A stretch of DNA of 64,000 bases, from positions 62,001 to 126,000 of the forward strand of contig CAWIOS010000005.1 of assembly GCA_963837815.1 (NCBI GenBank). Direction: 5' to 3'. Source of the stretch: Fen-1273 sp963837815. GTDB lineage: Bacteria; Bacteroidota; Ignavibacteria; UBA10030; UBA6906. Under the pieces are notes generated by a model that saw nothing but the letters and a program-made list of their open reading frames with translations, made no database searches and was not told the DNA's origin. Both the position numbers and the translations under genes were made by a program. Position 1 is the first letter of the stretch. Each line of letters starts with the position of its first letter. Positions 50,844 through 59,834 of this stretch are shown here, in pieces.

Positions 50844-53018
50844 GTGGGCGTTGTTCACGTCAAGAAACATTTGCGGTTCGCCTTGAGGCAAGGAAAGGCT
50901 GTACACAATACCAATGCATCCCCTGTCAAATCCCCGGGTGTGTATTTCCGTATTCTGACATTCTTTCTTCTTGCGACGCTCCCCTGTTTTGTACATGCGC
51001 AATGGGTGCAAACGCGAGGTCCGGGAGGGGGCTCGATTTATTGTCTGAAGAGTATCCAGTCGAGCCTTCTCGCGGGAACAGGATTGGGGGGCATCTATCG
51101 GTCCACCGATGGAGGCATGACGTGGACCGGGACGTGCCGGGGAAATGATACGGCCGGGGTGAGTGCGTTTGCCGAAATCTCCGGCAATCTTTTTGCCGGC
51201 ACGGTTGGTGATGGGTTGATTCGTTCAAATGACGGAGGCATCCATTGGGTCCCAGTCAACACGGGATTGACGAATCTCGTGGTCTCTTCGCTTGATACGG
51301 GGAACGGGCTCCTTATTGCAGGGACCTGGGGCGGAGTGTTCACCTCCACGAATGGCGGTGAGACCTGGCAAACGGCGAGTATCGGTCTCACGGATACGAG
51401 TGTCACGGCCGTTCGACGGAAAGGAGGAAATCTCTTCGCAGGGACCTACTATCAGGGAGTGTTCCGCTCCACGAATAACGGCGCTTCCTGGGCCCCGGTG
51501 GATTCGGGGATAACCTGTCTGATGATCACGACGCTGGCGTGCATCGGGGACGATATCTTCGCGGGGACGTTCGGCGGACGGGGGGTGTACCGGTCTACCG
51601 ATGACGGCGTTTTTTGGTTTCCCGCCGATTCCGGCCTTGCCAATAAGGTGGTCGAATCGTTGTATGCAGTCGGGTCGATCGTTTACGCGGGCACGGCGCA
51701 GGGGCTGTTTGCCACGTCGAACAGCGGGGTCACCTGGCTCAGCGCCGGACTGTTTCCTTCGCAGGTGTGCGCCGTTTTACGGAACACAGCAACCCTTATC
51801 GCGGGGACAATCTATGAGGGCCTGTTCATTTCGTCGGATGACGGAGTGACCTGGACACCGGGTAACGCGGGGATATCGGAGATGGGAGTACGTTCCCTGA
51901 CCTCGAACGATTCGTATGTATTCGCCGGGACAACTCTCGGTGGAGTATTCCGGTCGTCAAATTCGGGGACGGATTGGACAAAGGTGTACGACTTATCGCC
52001 GACGATATCTGTAACCGCGATGACTTCCCAGGGGGCGCACGTGTATGCCGGGAGCATCATCGGCGTCGTTTGTTCGACAGATAATGGCGACACGTGGAGC
52101 GATCCGGATTACCTCGGGGCCGGCGATATGCGTGCACTCGCAGCACAGGGTCCATACGTTCTCGCCGGATTGCACGGAGCCGGTGTGGCCCGGTCGACGA
52201 ATAATGGCTTGACGTGGTTCCCGGCGAATGCGGGTCTGGTGAATTTGAACGTTAGTGCATTAGTCTTCTGCAGCGGCCTGGTGTTTGCGGGAACTGAGGG
52301 AGGTGTGTTTCGTTCTGTCGACCATGGACTGACTTGGACCGAATCTGATTCCGGCATCGGGAACAGCCCGATTCTCGCCCTCGGCTCAAACGGGTCCGTT
52401 CTGTTCTCCGCGGTTGCCGGTGGAGAGGTATTTGCGTCTGCCGACAGCGGGGGAACCTGGAAGCTAGTCAGCTCGGGTGCTTCTGTGACCTCGTTCCTCT
52501 CCGTCGATTCAGTCGCAGGTCCCATTTTTGCCACCTCCATAACCGGAGTCGTAGTGTCGACAAACTCAGGCTCGACCTGGGTGCCGGTGATTTCGGGGCT
52601 GCCGGATCTCGCCATCGACGCCATCGTTGTCCACGGGCCCGCGATGTATGCGGGGACCGAATCCCGCTACAGACTGGGGGATGGGAGAGGAGTCTGGCGT
52701 CGTCCCCTCTCGGAAATGGTCACCGCAGCTGTGGAAGATCGCGCGGACTTGCCCGGATCGTCCTGGCTTTTTCAGAATTTTCCCAACCCCTTCAACCCCA
52801 CGACAACGATCCGGTTCGCAGCGCAGGCCGGATCACACGTCACGTTGACTGTATACAATACGCTCGGCCAGAAGGTCACGACTCTGGTAGATAATGAAAT
52901 TCCCCGCGGATACCATGACGTGCAGTTCGACGGGCGCACGCTTGCCAGCGGCGTGTACTATTGCAGAATGCAGGCGGGGACATATATGAAGACGCGCAAG
53001 CTCTTTCTCTTGAAGTGA
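50844..53018 (+). CDS. BNR/YCF48-repeat T9SS cargo protein
   Basis: 724 residues. A signal peptide (residues ~33-52, ending F-V-H-A-Q) is followed by about twelve beta-propeller units with the motif N/D-G-x-x-T-W (TDGGMTW, NDGGIHW, TNGGETW, TNNGASW, DDGVTW), as in sortilin/YCF48-type proteins, and a C-terminal T9SS sorting domain with NFPNPFNPTTTIRF. The start is uncertain: GTG at 50844 gives a 50-residue leader; another GTG at 50940 gives a normal signal peptide. A surface or secreted propeller; its ligand is unknown. Confidence 0.82.
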   Translation: MGVVHVKKHLRFALRQGKAVHNTNASPVKSPGVYFRILTFFLLATLPCFVHAQWVQTRGPGGGSIYCLKSIQSSLLAGTGLGGIYRSTDGGMTWTGTCRGNDTAGVSAFAEISGNLFAGTVGDGLIRSNDGGIHWVPVNTGLTNLVVSSLDTGNGLLIAGTWGGVFTSTNGGETWQTASIGLTDTSVTAVRRKGGNLFAGTYYQGVFRSTNNGASWAPVDSGITCLMITTLACIGDDIFAGTFGGRGVYRSTDDGVFWFPADSGLANKVVESLYAVGSIVYAGTAQGLFATSNSGVTWLSAGLFPSQVCAVLRNTATLIAGTIYEGLFISSDDGVTWTPGNAGISEMGVRSLTSNDSYVFAGTTLGGVFRSSNSGTDWTKVYDLSPTISVTAMTSQGAHVYAGSIIGVVCSTDNGDTWSDPDYLGAGDMRALAAQGPYVLAGLHGAGVARSTNNGLTWFPANAGLVNLNVSALVFCSGLVFAGTEGGVFRSVDHGLTWTESDSGIGNSPILALGSNGSVLFSAVAGGEVFASADSGGTWKLVSSGASVTSFLSVDSVAGPIFATSITGVVVSTNSGSTWVPVISGLPDLAIDAIVVHGPAMYAGTESRYRLGDGRGVWRRPLSEMVTAAVEDRADLPGSSWLFQNFPNPFNPTTTIRFAAQAGSHVTLTVYNTLGQKVTTLVDNEIPRGYHDVQFDGRTLASGVYYCRMQAGTYMKTRKLFLLK

Positions 53019-53033
53019 CGGAGATGCCATAGG

Positions 53034-53246
53034 ATGAAACTGACTCTGCTTATCCCGATGATCGTCCTCCTGGCGGCACAAGCCCCCGCCCAGGGGAAGG
53101 TGGCGGAGGAAATCGGAAAGCTCCTCGACGCCGGCGAGATCGACAGCGCCGAAGCGCGGGTCAAATTCTACCTGAAGGCGGACCCGGACAATGTCGACGC
53201 AATCATGATGTCGGGGAACGTCCTCCTGACCGGGCGACCCATTTGA
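53034..53246 (+). CDS. Exported TPR protein, 5' part (frameshifted)
   Basis: 70 residues. Signal peptide MKLTLLIPMIVLLAAQAPAQ and the start of a TPR helix (EEIGKLLDAGEIDSAEARV). The frame ends at TGA 53244-53246. The continuation lies one frame back, with TTG at 53243 overlapping this stop. Together with 53243-54424 it would form one ~460-residue exported TPR protein with a single base missing near 53236-53243. The 5' fragment alone has no complete domain. Confidence 0.7.
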   Translation: MKLTLLIPMIVLLAAQAPAQGKVAEEIGKLLDAGEIDSAEARVKFYLKADPDNVDAIMMSGNVLLTGRPI

Positions 53247-54424
53247 ACGCCGGTGTTCACATCGGAGGGAATCCCGATGAATCCATCTACGATCGTACGA
53301 TCGGTTTCCTGACTGGCACCGCGGATGATATTGTCCCCCGGGATATTGCGGCGAGAGTAGCCGGCGTATGGAAACACGCCCTCACGATCGACGGACGGCG
53401 GGAGGACATCCACTATGGCGTTTGCCAGATTTATTCGATGGGATTGCTGACGGATCCGCTCATCGCCTACCTGCCCACGCTCAAGAGAGCGATCAAAACC
53501 GACGATCGTTTGTGCTACTCCATGGGCGACTATGCCCGGAATATCAAGGCGCGGGGAGATTTCCCGGATGCGATGCGGGTGTATAAGGCGATCTTCCGGT
53601 TGTACCCCGACCAGTCGGGAATCCTCAGCGACATCGCCGGCGAGTACTACCAGCACGGGGATCTGGATAGCGCGGTGGCATACGTGCGGCGCCTCGTTGT
53701 AGGCTCGAATTGCGACGCCATGTCGTACGGAAACGCGTTCTTCATTTTTTCGGTCACCGGCCGGTACGACGAGGCTCTCGGCGCCCTCAAGTTGCGGTCT
53801 GGGTTATCCGGCGCGAAAGAGCACATACTGTATCAGGGACTCCTTCAGTATTTGCGCGGTCAGGTAAACTGGCAAAAGACCGTGGCTTCCTACGCCGCAG
53901 GTCCGCACGATTCGACGAAAGGAGCGATCGCGGATATTCTCGTTTCCGAGACCTACAGGGGCTCGTCGGACGATTACCGGATGTTGAATGACGTCGATGT
54001 CGACGACGCCTGGAAGATCGTCCTCCACCGTATATTCAAACGCCTTTCTCCTGGCGATTTCGATCCCCGGTTCAATTATGCCGAGATCCTGACGCATGCG
54101 AAAGCCTACCGAGAAGCCGCCGTGGAATTTGCGGCGATCGAGAAATCGGGGCTGTCGGCGGCAAGGGGAGATTCCGAGAAGGTCGCGTTCTACTATGGAT
54201 GGGTGCTCTGGAACCTGGGAAGAAAAGAGGAATCAATATCCCGGTTCGGCAGGCTGCTGGCCTCGGAAGATTTTTACTTCAAAAGCGCGGCCGCGTACTT
54301 TATCGGCAGGCATTTTCTCGACTCCGGGCAGACCGATAAGGCGAAGGAGTATTTCCGGATGGTCTCGGATGGCGCGAGCAAATCCAAATATGCCACCTAC
54401 TGCTGGAATCTCCTCAAAGAGTAG
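53243..54424 (+). CDS. TPR protein, 3' part (frameshifted)
   Basis: 393 residues of TPR-like helical pairs: ARGDFPDAMRVYKAIFRLYPDQ, HGDLDSAVAYVRRLV, GRYDEALGALKL, and DSGQTDKAKEYF. Without the 5' fragment it has no signal peptide and only a TTG start, so an independent gene is less likely than a frameshifted continuation. The TPR protein lies between two BNR/YCF48-type genes and may be a partner of one. Confidence 0.72.
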   Translation: MNAGVHIGGNPDESIYDRTIGFLTGTADDIVPRDIAARVAGVWKHALTIDGRREDIHYGVCQIYSMGLLTDPLIAYLPTLKRAIKTDDRLCYSMGDYARNIKARGDFPDAMRVYKAIFRLYPDQSGILSDIAGEYYQHGDLDSAVAYVRRLVVGSNCDAMSYGNAFFIFSVTGRYDEALGALKLRSGLSGAKEHILYQGLLQYLRGQVNWQKTVASYAAGPHDSTKGAIADILVSETYRGSSDDYRMLNDVDVDDAWKIVLHRIFKRLSPGDFDPRFNYAEILTHAKAYREAAVEFAAIEKSGLSAARGDSEKVAFYYGWVLWNLGRKEESISRFGRLLASEDFYFKSAAAYFIGRHFLDSGQTDKAKEYFRMVSDGASKSKYATYCWNLLKE

Positions 54425-54497
54425 CGGCCAGTTCAGCCGGAGTGATTTTCCGGTGAAGTCATCGAGAAGTCGGCCGATCCACAGACGGGAGCCCTGT

Positions 54498-55445
54498 ATG
54501 AAAACCATCCGCACAGCAATCGCCTTCGGTTGTTCGCTGTTGATATTCTTCGGCTGCAACAGGAACTCCGGCAACCCGGTCGAGCCCGCCGAGTCGTGGA
54601 TCAAACTCACCTCCGGCGTGGAAGGAAAAAACGTGGCGTCCCTCGCCTGCATGGGCGGAATGGTATACGCAGGGACGGACAGCGGGGCCTTTCGATCCTC
54701 GGACAACGGCGGACACTGGGAATCAATCAGCGCCGGACTCCCGGCGGGCTTCGTCCGGTGTTTCGCCGGTCTGGGCTCGAACCTCTTCGCCGGGACAGAC
54801 GTCGGCGTGTACGTCTCGACGAATGGGGGTACAACGTGGACGTCGGCGGTGAACGGTCTGAATTCGTCGATCAATGCGATGGCCGTGTACCGGAACACGC
54901 TCTTCGTGGGGACAGACAGCGGGGTGTGGAATACGTTCGACGGAGGTGTCACGTGGGTAGGCATGAACTACTACCCGATGAATTCGGAGGAGGTTTTTGC
55001 GGTCGCGGTAAGGGAGCCGGACATTTTTGTGGGCACGCTCGGAGGGGCGTACCGGTCATCCGATGGAGGTGCCGATTGGACGCCGATTGACAGCGGTTTC
55101 ACGGGGAATTACATCAATGTTCATTCATTTGCTCTCGTCGGGTCGAGCGTCTTTGCCGCGCTCTACGGGAAAGGCGTATACCAGTCCGCCGACACCGGCG
55201 GGAGCTGGGTGGCGCTGAACACCGCGTTGAGCGGTCCGTGGGTGGGGTCGCTGACGGTGATCGGGGAAATCCTGTTTGTAACGACACTCGACAGGGTGTT
55301 GGTGTCGTGGAATATGGGTTCGTCCTGGAACGATACCGGGCTGACCGTCTCGACGGGGGGTATCTGGTGTCTCGCGTCGAACTCCTCGTATCTGTTCGCC
55401 GGTGTCGGCGGTCTCGGCGCGGGAGTCTGGAGACGGGCCCTGTGA
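54498..55445 (+). CDS. BNR/YCF48-repeat lipoprotein
   Basis: 315 residues. An N-terminal signal with a possible lipobox (LIFFGC) is followed by about six propeller units like those of the protein at 50844 (DNGGHWES, TNGGTTWTS, FDGGVTWVG, SDGGADWTP, TGGSWVAL). No T9SS domain is present, so it is probably lipid-anchored. The stop overlaps the membrane-protein start as GTGA. Confidence 0.8.
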   Translation: MKTIRTAIAFGCSLLIFFGCNRNSGNPVEPAESWIKLTSGVEGKNVASLACMGGMVYAGTDSGAFRSSDNGGHWESISAGLPAGFVRCFAGLGSNLFAGTDVGVYVSTNGGTTWTSAVNGLNSSINAMAVYRNTLFVGTDSGVWNTFDGGVTWVGMNYYPMNSEEVFAVAVREPDIFVGTLGGAYRSSDGGADWTPIDSGFTGNYINVHSFALVGSSVFAALYGKGVYQSADTGGSWVALNTALSGPWVGSLTVIGEILFVTTLDRVLVSWNMGSSWNDTGLTVSTGGIWCLASNSSYLFAGVGGLGAGVWRRAL

Positions 55446-56092
55446 GCAAAGGACCGGAACAGATCGCCAGGTCACTTGCTGCCGGGATGAGGAACATCCT
55501 GGGTGCATCTGCTGTCGCCGTCCTTTGCTCCATTGGCGTCGGATTCCTGATCTACCAATCACGTGTATTTAACCCTTACGATCATGCATTCACGTTCATC
55601 GTGGATGCTGCGGTCGGATCACTGTTCTTCTACTCTTTGCGGAAGGTCAGCGTCAGGGAGTCTCTGGTCCTCTTGTTCTTCATGTACCTCGTCGTTATGG
55701 GGCCGGTGACACACGCATTTCATGCGGGTGCGGCACTTCCGTTCACGGTGTTCTTCCTCTCTGTTCCTCTCGCCGTCTACGTGTATCACGACCAGGTTGT
55801 GAACAAACACCGTTGGGAGAGCGTATTCCCTCCGTTCATTGTCGCAGGATTCTGGGGCTCCACGACGATACTCGCCCGGCTCTGCGTGGATCTCCCGCGG
55901 GCGATGTTCTGGCAGAGGTCGTTTCTTGATTACCCGGCGGGGATCCTCCCCGATGTCCTCATGGGTGCCGCCGTCGGGTTCGGAGTCGGGTTGGGATTCT
56001 TCATCGTTGACAGGATACGCGTCTCGAATGACTCGAATCCCGCCGCGCAACCCGGAGCGGACGAAGAAGACGAACCCGGGAATCTGACGTAA
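55442..56092 (+). CDS. Membrane protein of unknown function
   Basis: 216 residues with four or five membrane helices (residues ~18-38, 48-65, 70-90, 100-118, 165-190) and an acidic, Pro-rich tail. GTG start at 55442 overlaps the previous stop. Family not recognised. Probably co-expressed with the BNR lipoprotein. Confidence 0.72.
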   Translation: MSKGPEQIARSLAAGMRNILGASAVAVLCSIGVGFLIYQSRVFNPYDHAFTFIVDAAVGSLFFYSLRKVSVRESLVLLFFMYLVVMGPVTHAFHAGAALPFTVFFLSVPLAVYVYHDQVVNKHRWESVFPPFIVAGFWGSTTILARLCVDLPRAMFWQRSFLDYPAGILPDVLMGAAVGFGVGLGFFIVDRIRVSNDSNPAAQPGADEEDEPGNLT

Positions 56093-56398
56093 ATCCCCGC
56101 CGCACGCTCCTCCGTTCGCGTGCAGTTTCTCCCTGTGACCCATCTCTCTGCCGCCATTCGTGACGCCACCTGCGGGATATTAGCCAGAGAAACCACAGCT
56201 TTTTCCGCTTCGGTCCTTCGCGCGGATGTCCCGCTCCCTATCCTCTTCAACAATATCTGACACTTCTCCCCTTTGTCGGAATGACTGCACACCGGATGGT
56301 CCGCGGCACGCCTCTTGCGGTGACAGGTGCACCTGCTCCCCCATGACTGCCATGCCGGGCTGAAGGGTTGCTTGTGTCACAATCAATACGAGGATGTT
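56093..56398. promoter_or_regulatory. Upstream region of the porin-like gene with a palindrome
   Basis: 306 bases with no gene. CAGGTGCACCTG (56324-56335) is a perfect 12-base palindrome 64 bases before the porin ATG and could be an operator. No well-spaced promoter pair was found. Confidence 0.4.
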
Positions 56399-57496
56399 AT
56401 GAAGAGGCTCCTGTGCGTTCTATGTACCGCGGTCCTCATGTATTCCGGCGCCATCGCGCAGACGCCTGCTGATCAATCAACGCCCGCGCCTCCGCCCGCC
56501 GCGAAACCGGCGTTCGCGCTCAATCCCGTGTTCAGCGCGACGATGTTCAGCAACCTGGTGTACAGCCCCCGCGGGATTGACGGGAAATTCGCCAACAGGT
56601 TCGATTTCGACCGTGTGTATTTCACGATGAAGACGCCGCTTGCGGATGACTGGAAGTTCCAGGTGACGACGGACATTTACCGGAACGCCAGTGCGACGTC
56701 CTACTACAACGGGCTTTCCGTCCGGCTGAAGTTTGCGATGGTGGATTACACCCCGATCACGTCCCTCTCCGTCAAATTCGGTATGGTCCCGGGCCCGTGG
56801 AACGGACTGGTCGAAACCTACTGGAAATACCGAGGCGTCGCGTCGACCGCCAGCGACAAGTACAGTCTCATTGCCACTGCGGACGCGGGCATTTCCGCGT
56901 GCTACACGCTTCCCGGCAAGGTGGGCGATTTCTCGGTGTATATGCTCAACGGCACCGGGTACACAGCCCCTGAAGCGAACCGCTTCAAAGACTACGTCGC
57001 CCGTCTGACCCTGGCACCGTTCACCTCATCCGATGAGCTCAAGGGACTCACCATGAGCGGACTTGCCTACATCGGCAACAACGGCACGACGGTTGCTCTT
57101 GAGAAGAACCGGTTCGGAGGGTTTGTCGGATACACCTACTCCTTCGTCACGGTTGGCTCCGAATACCTGGTCGTCAAGAACGCTCCCTCGAATCCCGATT
57201 CGATCCAGTCCGGGTATGTCCTTTCCGTCTTCGGTGAGCTGAAGTGCCCGGTCGAGGGATTTGCCTCCCAGTTTTCGCTTATCGGCCGGTTCGACGTGAA
57301 CGAGCCGAATATCAACAAGGGGGGAGACATCACCCGTCTGAAGATTATCGGAATTGTCTGGAAAGCAAACGACAGGGTATGGTGGGTGGTGGATCACCAG
57401 CTCCTGACAACGGAAAAGGCAACGCAGAAGGTCGTCGACGGAACCTACATCGATACGGATGTACGCTGGTACCTGCACGCGATTATCAATTTCTGA
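56399..57496 (+). CDS. Outer-membrane beta-barrel (porin-like) protein
   Basis: 365 residues. Signal peptide MKRLLCVLCTAVLMYSGAIAQ, a short Pro-rich linker, then alternating beta strands with Tyr/Phe ends (FDFDRVYFTMKTPL, WKFQVTTDIYRN) and the closing Phe (...LHAIINF), a common end of barrel proteins. The pattern resembles phosphate-selective porins. GAGG precedes the ATG. It stands directly upstream of a Cache protein and two chemoreceptors, so uptake and sensing of the same solute are possible. Confidence 0.78.
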   Translation: MKRLLCVLCTAVLMYSGAIAQTPADQSTPAPPPAAKPAFALNPVFSATMFSNLVYSPRGIDGKFANRFDFDRVYFTMKTPLADDWKFQVTTDIYRNASATSYYNGLSVRLKFAMVDYTPITSLSVKFGMVPGPWNGLVETYWKYRGVASTASDKYSLIATADAGISACYTLPGKVGDFSVYMLNGTGYTAPEANRFKDYVARLTLAPFTSSDELKGLTMSGLAYIGNNGTTVALEKNRFGGFVGYTYSFVTVGSEYLVVKNAPSNPDSIQSGYVLSVFGELKCPVEGFASQFSLIGRFDVNEPNINKGGDITRLKIIGIVWKANDRVWWVVDHQLLTTEKATQKVVDGTYIDTDVRWYLHAIINF

Positions 57497-57545
57497 GCGG
57501 GGTGCAGTTGAGCGCATCCGGTACATACAAAAGGAGACATACATC

Positions 57546-57998
57546 ATGAATCGGTTTCTGGCACTCGTCCTGCTCTTCACATTCGCGGCATCCCTGGCCC
57601 TGGCCGGAGAAAAGAAGGGAACCCCGGCGGAAGCGGAAGCTCTCGTGAAGAAAGCGGTGGCATTCCTGAAGGCCAACGGAAAGGACGCCGCGTTTGCGGA
57701 GTTCAGCAATCCGAAGGGAAAATTCGTCGAAGGGGATCTTTACATATTCGTGTACGACATGAGCGGGAAGTGCCTTGCCCACGGCGGGAACGCGCGGATG
57801 GTCGGCAAGGACCTCATGGACCTGAAAGATGCCGACGGCAAGTCGTTCGTGAAAGAGCGCGTGGACCTCGCGAAGTCGGCGGGCAAAGGCTGGCAGAACT
57901 ACAAGTGGAACAACCCGGCGGTGAACAAGATCGAGAACAAGACGGCATATGTCGAGAAATGTGACGACGTCATCGTGGGATCGGGCGCATACAAATAG
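57546..57998 (+). CDS. Secreted single-Cache-domain protein
   Basis: 150 residues. Signal peptide MNRFLALVLLFTFAASLALA and one Cache-type ligand-binding domain: AVAFLKANGKDAAFAEFSNPKG, YIFVYDMSGKCLAHGGNARM, GKDLMDLKDADGKSFVKE, NYKWNNPAVNKIENKTAYVEK. This free-standing version, common near chemoreceptors, has no membrane or signalling domain and would be a periplasmic ligand-binding protein. AAAAGGAGA precedes the ATG. It precedes the first chemoreceptor by 78 nt. Confidence 0.87.
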   Translation: MNRFLALVLLFTFAASLALAGEKKGTPAEAEALVKKAVAFLKANGKDAAFAEFSNPKGKFVEGDLYIFVYDMSGKCLAHGGNARMVGKDLMDLKDADGKSFVKERVDLAKSAGKGWQNYKWNNPAVNKIENKTAYVEKCDDVIVGSGAYK

Positions 57999-58037
57999 CG
58001 GCCGTTCACGTCCGGCGAATTCACAGATCAATAAAAT

Positions 58038-58055
58038 GGCCTCCCGCGTGAGGCC
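58038..58055 (+). other. Small hairpin in the chemoreceptor leader
   Basis: GGCCTC-CCGCGT-GAGGCC, 6-bp stem, between the Cache gene and the first chemoreceptor start (58077). No T run follows; it may be a processing or attenuation structure. Confidence 0.35.
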
Positions 58056-58076
58056 GTAACCCGGTCTCGACTCAAC

Positions 58077-59810
58077 ATGAAAAGCATACTCGCAAAGCTC
58101 AGTCTCTCGAAAAAGCTGCTCCTGGGTCCGTCTCTCGTCATGTGCATACTCCTGGCATCCGGCGTGATCGCGTTCCTGGGATTGCGGGCGCAGCAGTCGG
58201 CCATCGACGAGATCTTCAACGGCCGGTTCAGGACGTACAAAGAGGCCGCGGCGATCAATGAGAGCATCACCGACGCGCACGGGAGCATTTACCGGCTGAT
58301 CGCCTGGGCGCGCGCAAACTACGATCTCGGGAAGATCGACGATCTGGGGAAATCCCAGCTCGCCTCGATCGACAGCGTCATCGCCGTGATCGGCAACCGG
58401 GTGAAGCAGGCCGCCTCGCAGGACGAGAAAGCGCGCTATACGAATGCGCTTGCCCAGGCGGTCGATTTCCGGAAGTCGGTCTTCACGGTCGTCGATTTCG
58501 CGGGGATTGACCTCAACACGGCGACCGTGGCCATGGGGACCGTGGAGGACAAGTATGCCGTCTTCGCGGCGACGCTCCACGCCCTGGAGCTCAACGAGGC
58601 CGAACGCAGCAAAGCAAGCTTCGAAAGTGCGGAAGCAGCCTACTCGCGCGTCCTCACGCTCTTCATCGTGGTGTTCGCCGGCGGGCTCGGCCTCTCGACG
58701 ATCGTGATGCTGCGCGTCAACGCGCTCGTCACCGCACCCATCCGCCTCACGACGGACGTCATCGGAGTCCTCGCGGAAGGTGATCTCACGCGCGATGTTC
58801 CCGTGGAGAGCACCGACGAACTGGGACAGATGGCGGGCTCCCTGAACGTGATGATCGGGAACCTCCGCGGGACGATCGGCGGGATCGCCGAAGCGGCCGC
58901 CACGCTCGCCGGTGCCAGCACGCAAATATCGAGCAGCACCGAGGAAATGGCGGCGGGCTCGGCGGAACAGACATCGCAGGTCGACGAGGTGGCCTCAGCC
59001 GTCTCCGGCATGGCGAAGACGATCGTGGAGAACTCCCGGAACGCGGCGGAAGCGGCGCTGACTGCGCGGAAGGCGAAGGAAGCGGCGGAGCGGGGCGGCC
59101 AGGTCGTCCAGGAAACGGTCGGCGGGATGAAGCGCATCGCCGAGGTGGTCACTCACTACGCCGGGACGGTGGGCGACCTCGGCAAATCGAGCGACCAGAT
59201 CGGTCAGATCATATCGGTCATCGATGACATCGCTGACCAGACAAACCTGCTCGCCCTGAACGCCGCGATCGAAGCGGCACGGGCGGGAGAACAGGGGAGG
59301 GGGTTCGCGGTCGTGGCCGATGAGGTGAGGAAGCTTGCCGAGCGGACGACGAAGGCCACGAAGGAGATCGCGGACATGATCCGCAAGATCCAGTCCGATA
59401 CGAAGGACGCCGTCGCCTCGATGGCCGAAGGGACGAAGAACGTCTCGGAGGGGATCCGGCTTGCCGATCTGGCCGGATCGTCCCTGGCCGAGATCGTCAG
59501 GATCTCCCAGCGGGTCACGGACATGGTCACCGAGATCGCCAGCGCGAGCGAAGAACAGTCGGCGGCGGGGGAGCAGATCACGAAGAACGTGGAGGCGATT
59601 CGATCGGTAACGGGAGAAACGGCGATGGGCGAGCAGCAGATTGCCCGTGCCGCCGAGGATCTCAACCGGCTGACGGAGCACCTGCAGGAGATGACCTCGA
59701 AATTCCGTCTTTCAACAGCAGAGAGGCGTCCCGCGCCCCTCACAGGGAGTTCCGGACCCGAGAAATCCGGCCTCGCCGTGCGGGCCAACGGAAAGATCGT
59801 CCCTCATTAA
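58077..59810 (+). CDS. Methyl-accepting chemotaxis protein, helical-bundle type
   Basis: 577 residues. Membrane helices at ~14-35 and ~195-215 flank a helical periplasmic domain (four-helix-bundle type). HAMP follows, then the signalling domain with the hairpin tip DDIADQTNLLALNAAIEAARA-type sequence (split here at residues ~383-403) and adaptation-site regions (SSSTEEMAAGSAEQTS). The C-terminus has no CheR-binding NWETF-type tail. No CheA/CheW genes are in the window. Confidence 0.95.
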   Translation: MKSILAKLSLSKKLLLGPSLVMCILLASGVIAFLGLRAQQSAIDEIFNGRFRTYKEAAAINESITDAHGSIYRLIAWARANYDLGKIDDLGKSQLASIDSVIAVIGNRVKQAASQDEKARYTNALAQAVDFRKSVFTVVDFAGIDLNTATVAMGTVEDKYAVFAATLHALELNEAERSKASFESAEAAYSRVLTLFIVVFAGGLGLSTIVMLRVNALVTAPIRLTTDVIGVLAEGDLTRDVPVESTDELGQMAGSLNVMIGNLRGTIGGIAEAAATLAGASTQISSSTEEMAAGSAEQTSQVDEVASAVSGMAKTIVENSRNAAEAALTARKAKEAAERGGQVVQETVGGMKRIAEVVTHYAGTVGDLGKSSDQIGQIISVIDDIADQTNLLALNAAIEAARAGEQGRGFAVVADEVRKLAERTTKATKEIADMIRKIQSDTKDAVASMAEGTKNVSEGIRLADLAGSSLAEIVRISQRVTDMVTEIASASEEQSAAGEQITKNVEAIRSVTGETAMGEQQIARAAEDLNRLTEHLQEMTSKFRLSTAERRPAPLTGSSGPEKSGLAVRANGKIVPH

Positions 59811-59834
59811 CAGGCAACTCACCCGGAGGGGATC

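Noticed and set aside
49041..51011. 656-codon minus-strand frame across the kinase-like genes
   Set aside because: Charged, low-complexity shadow of the plus-strand kinase and propeller.
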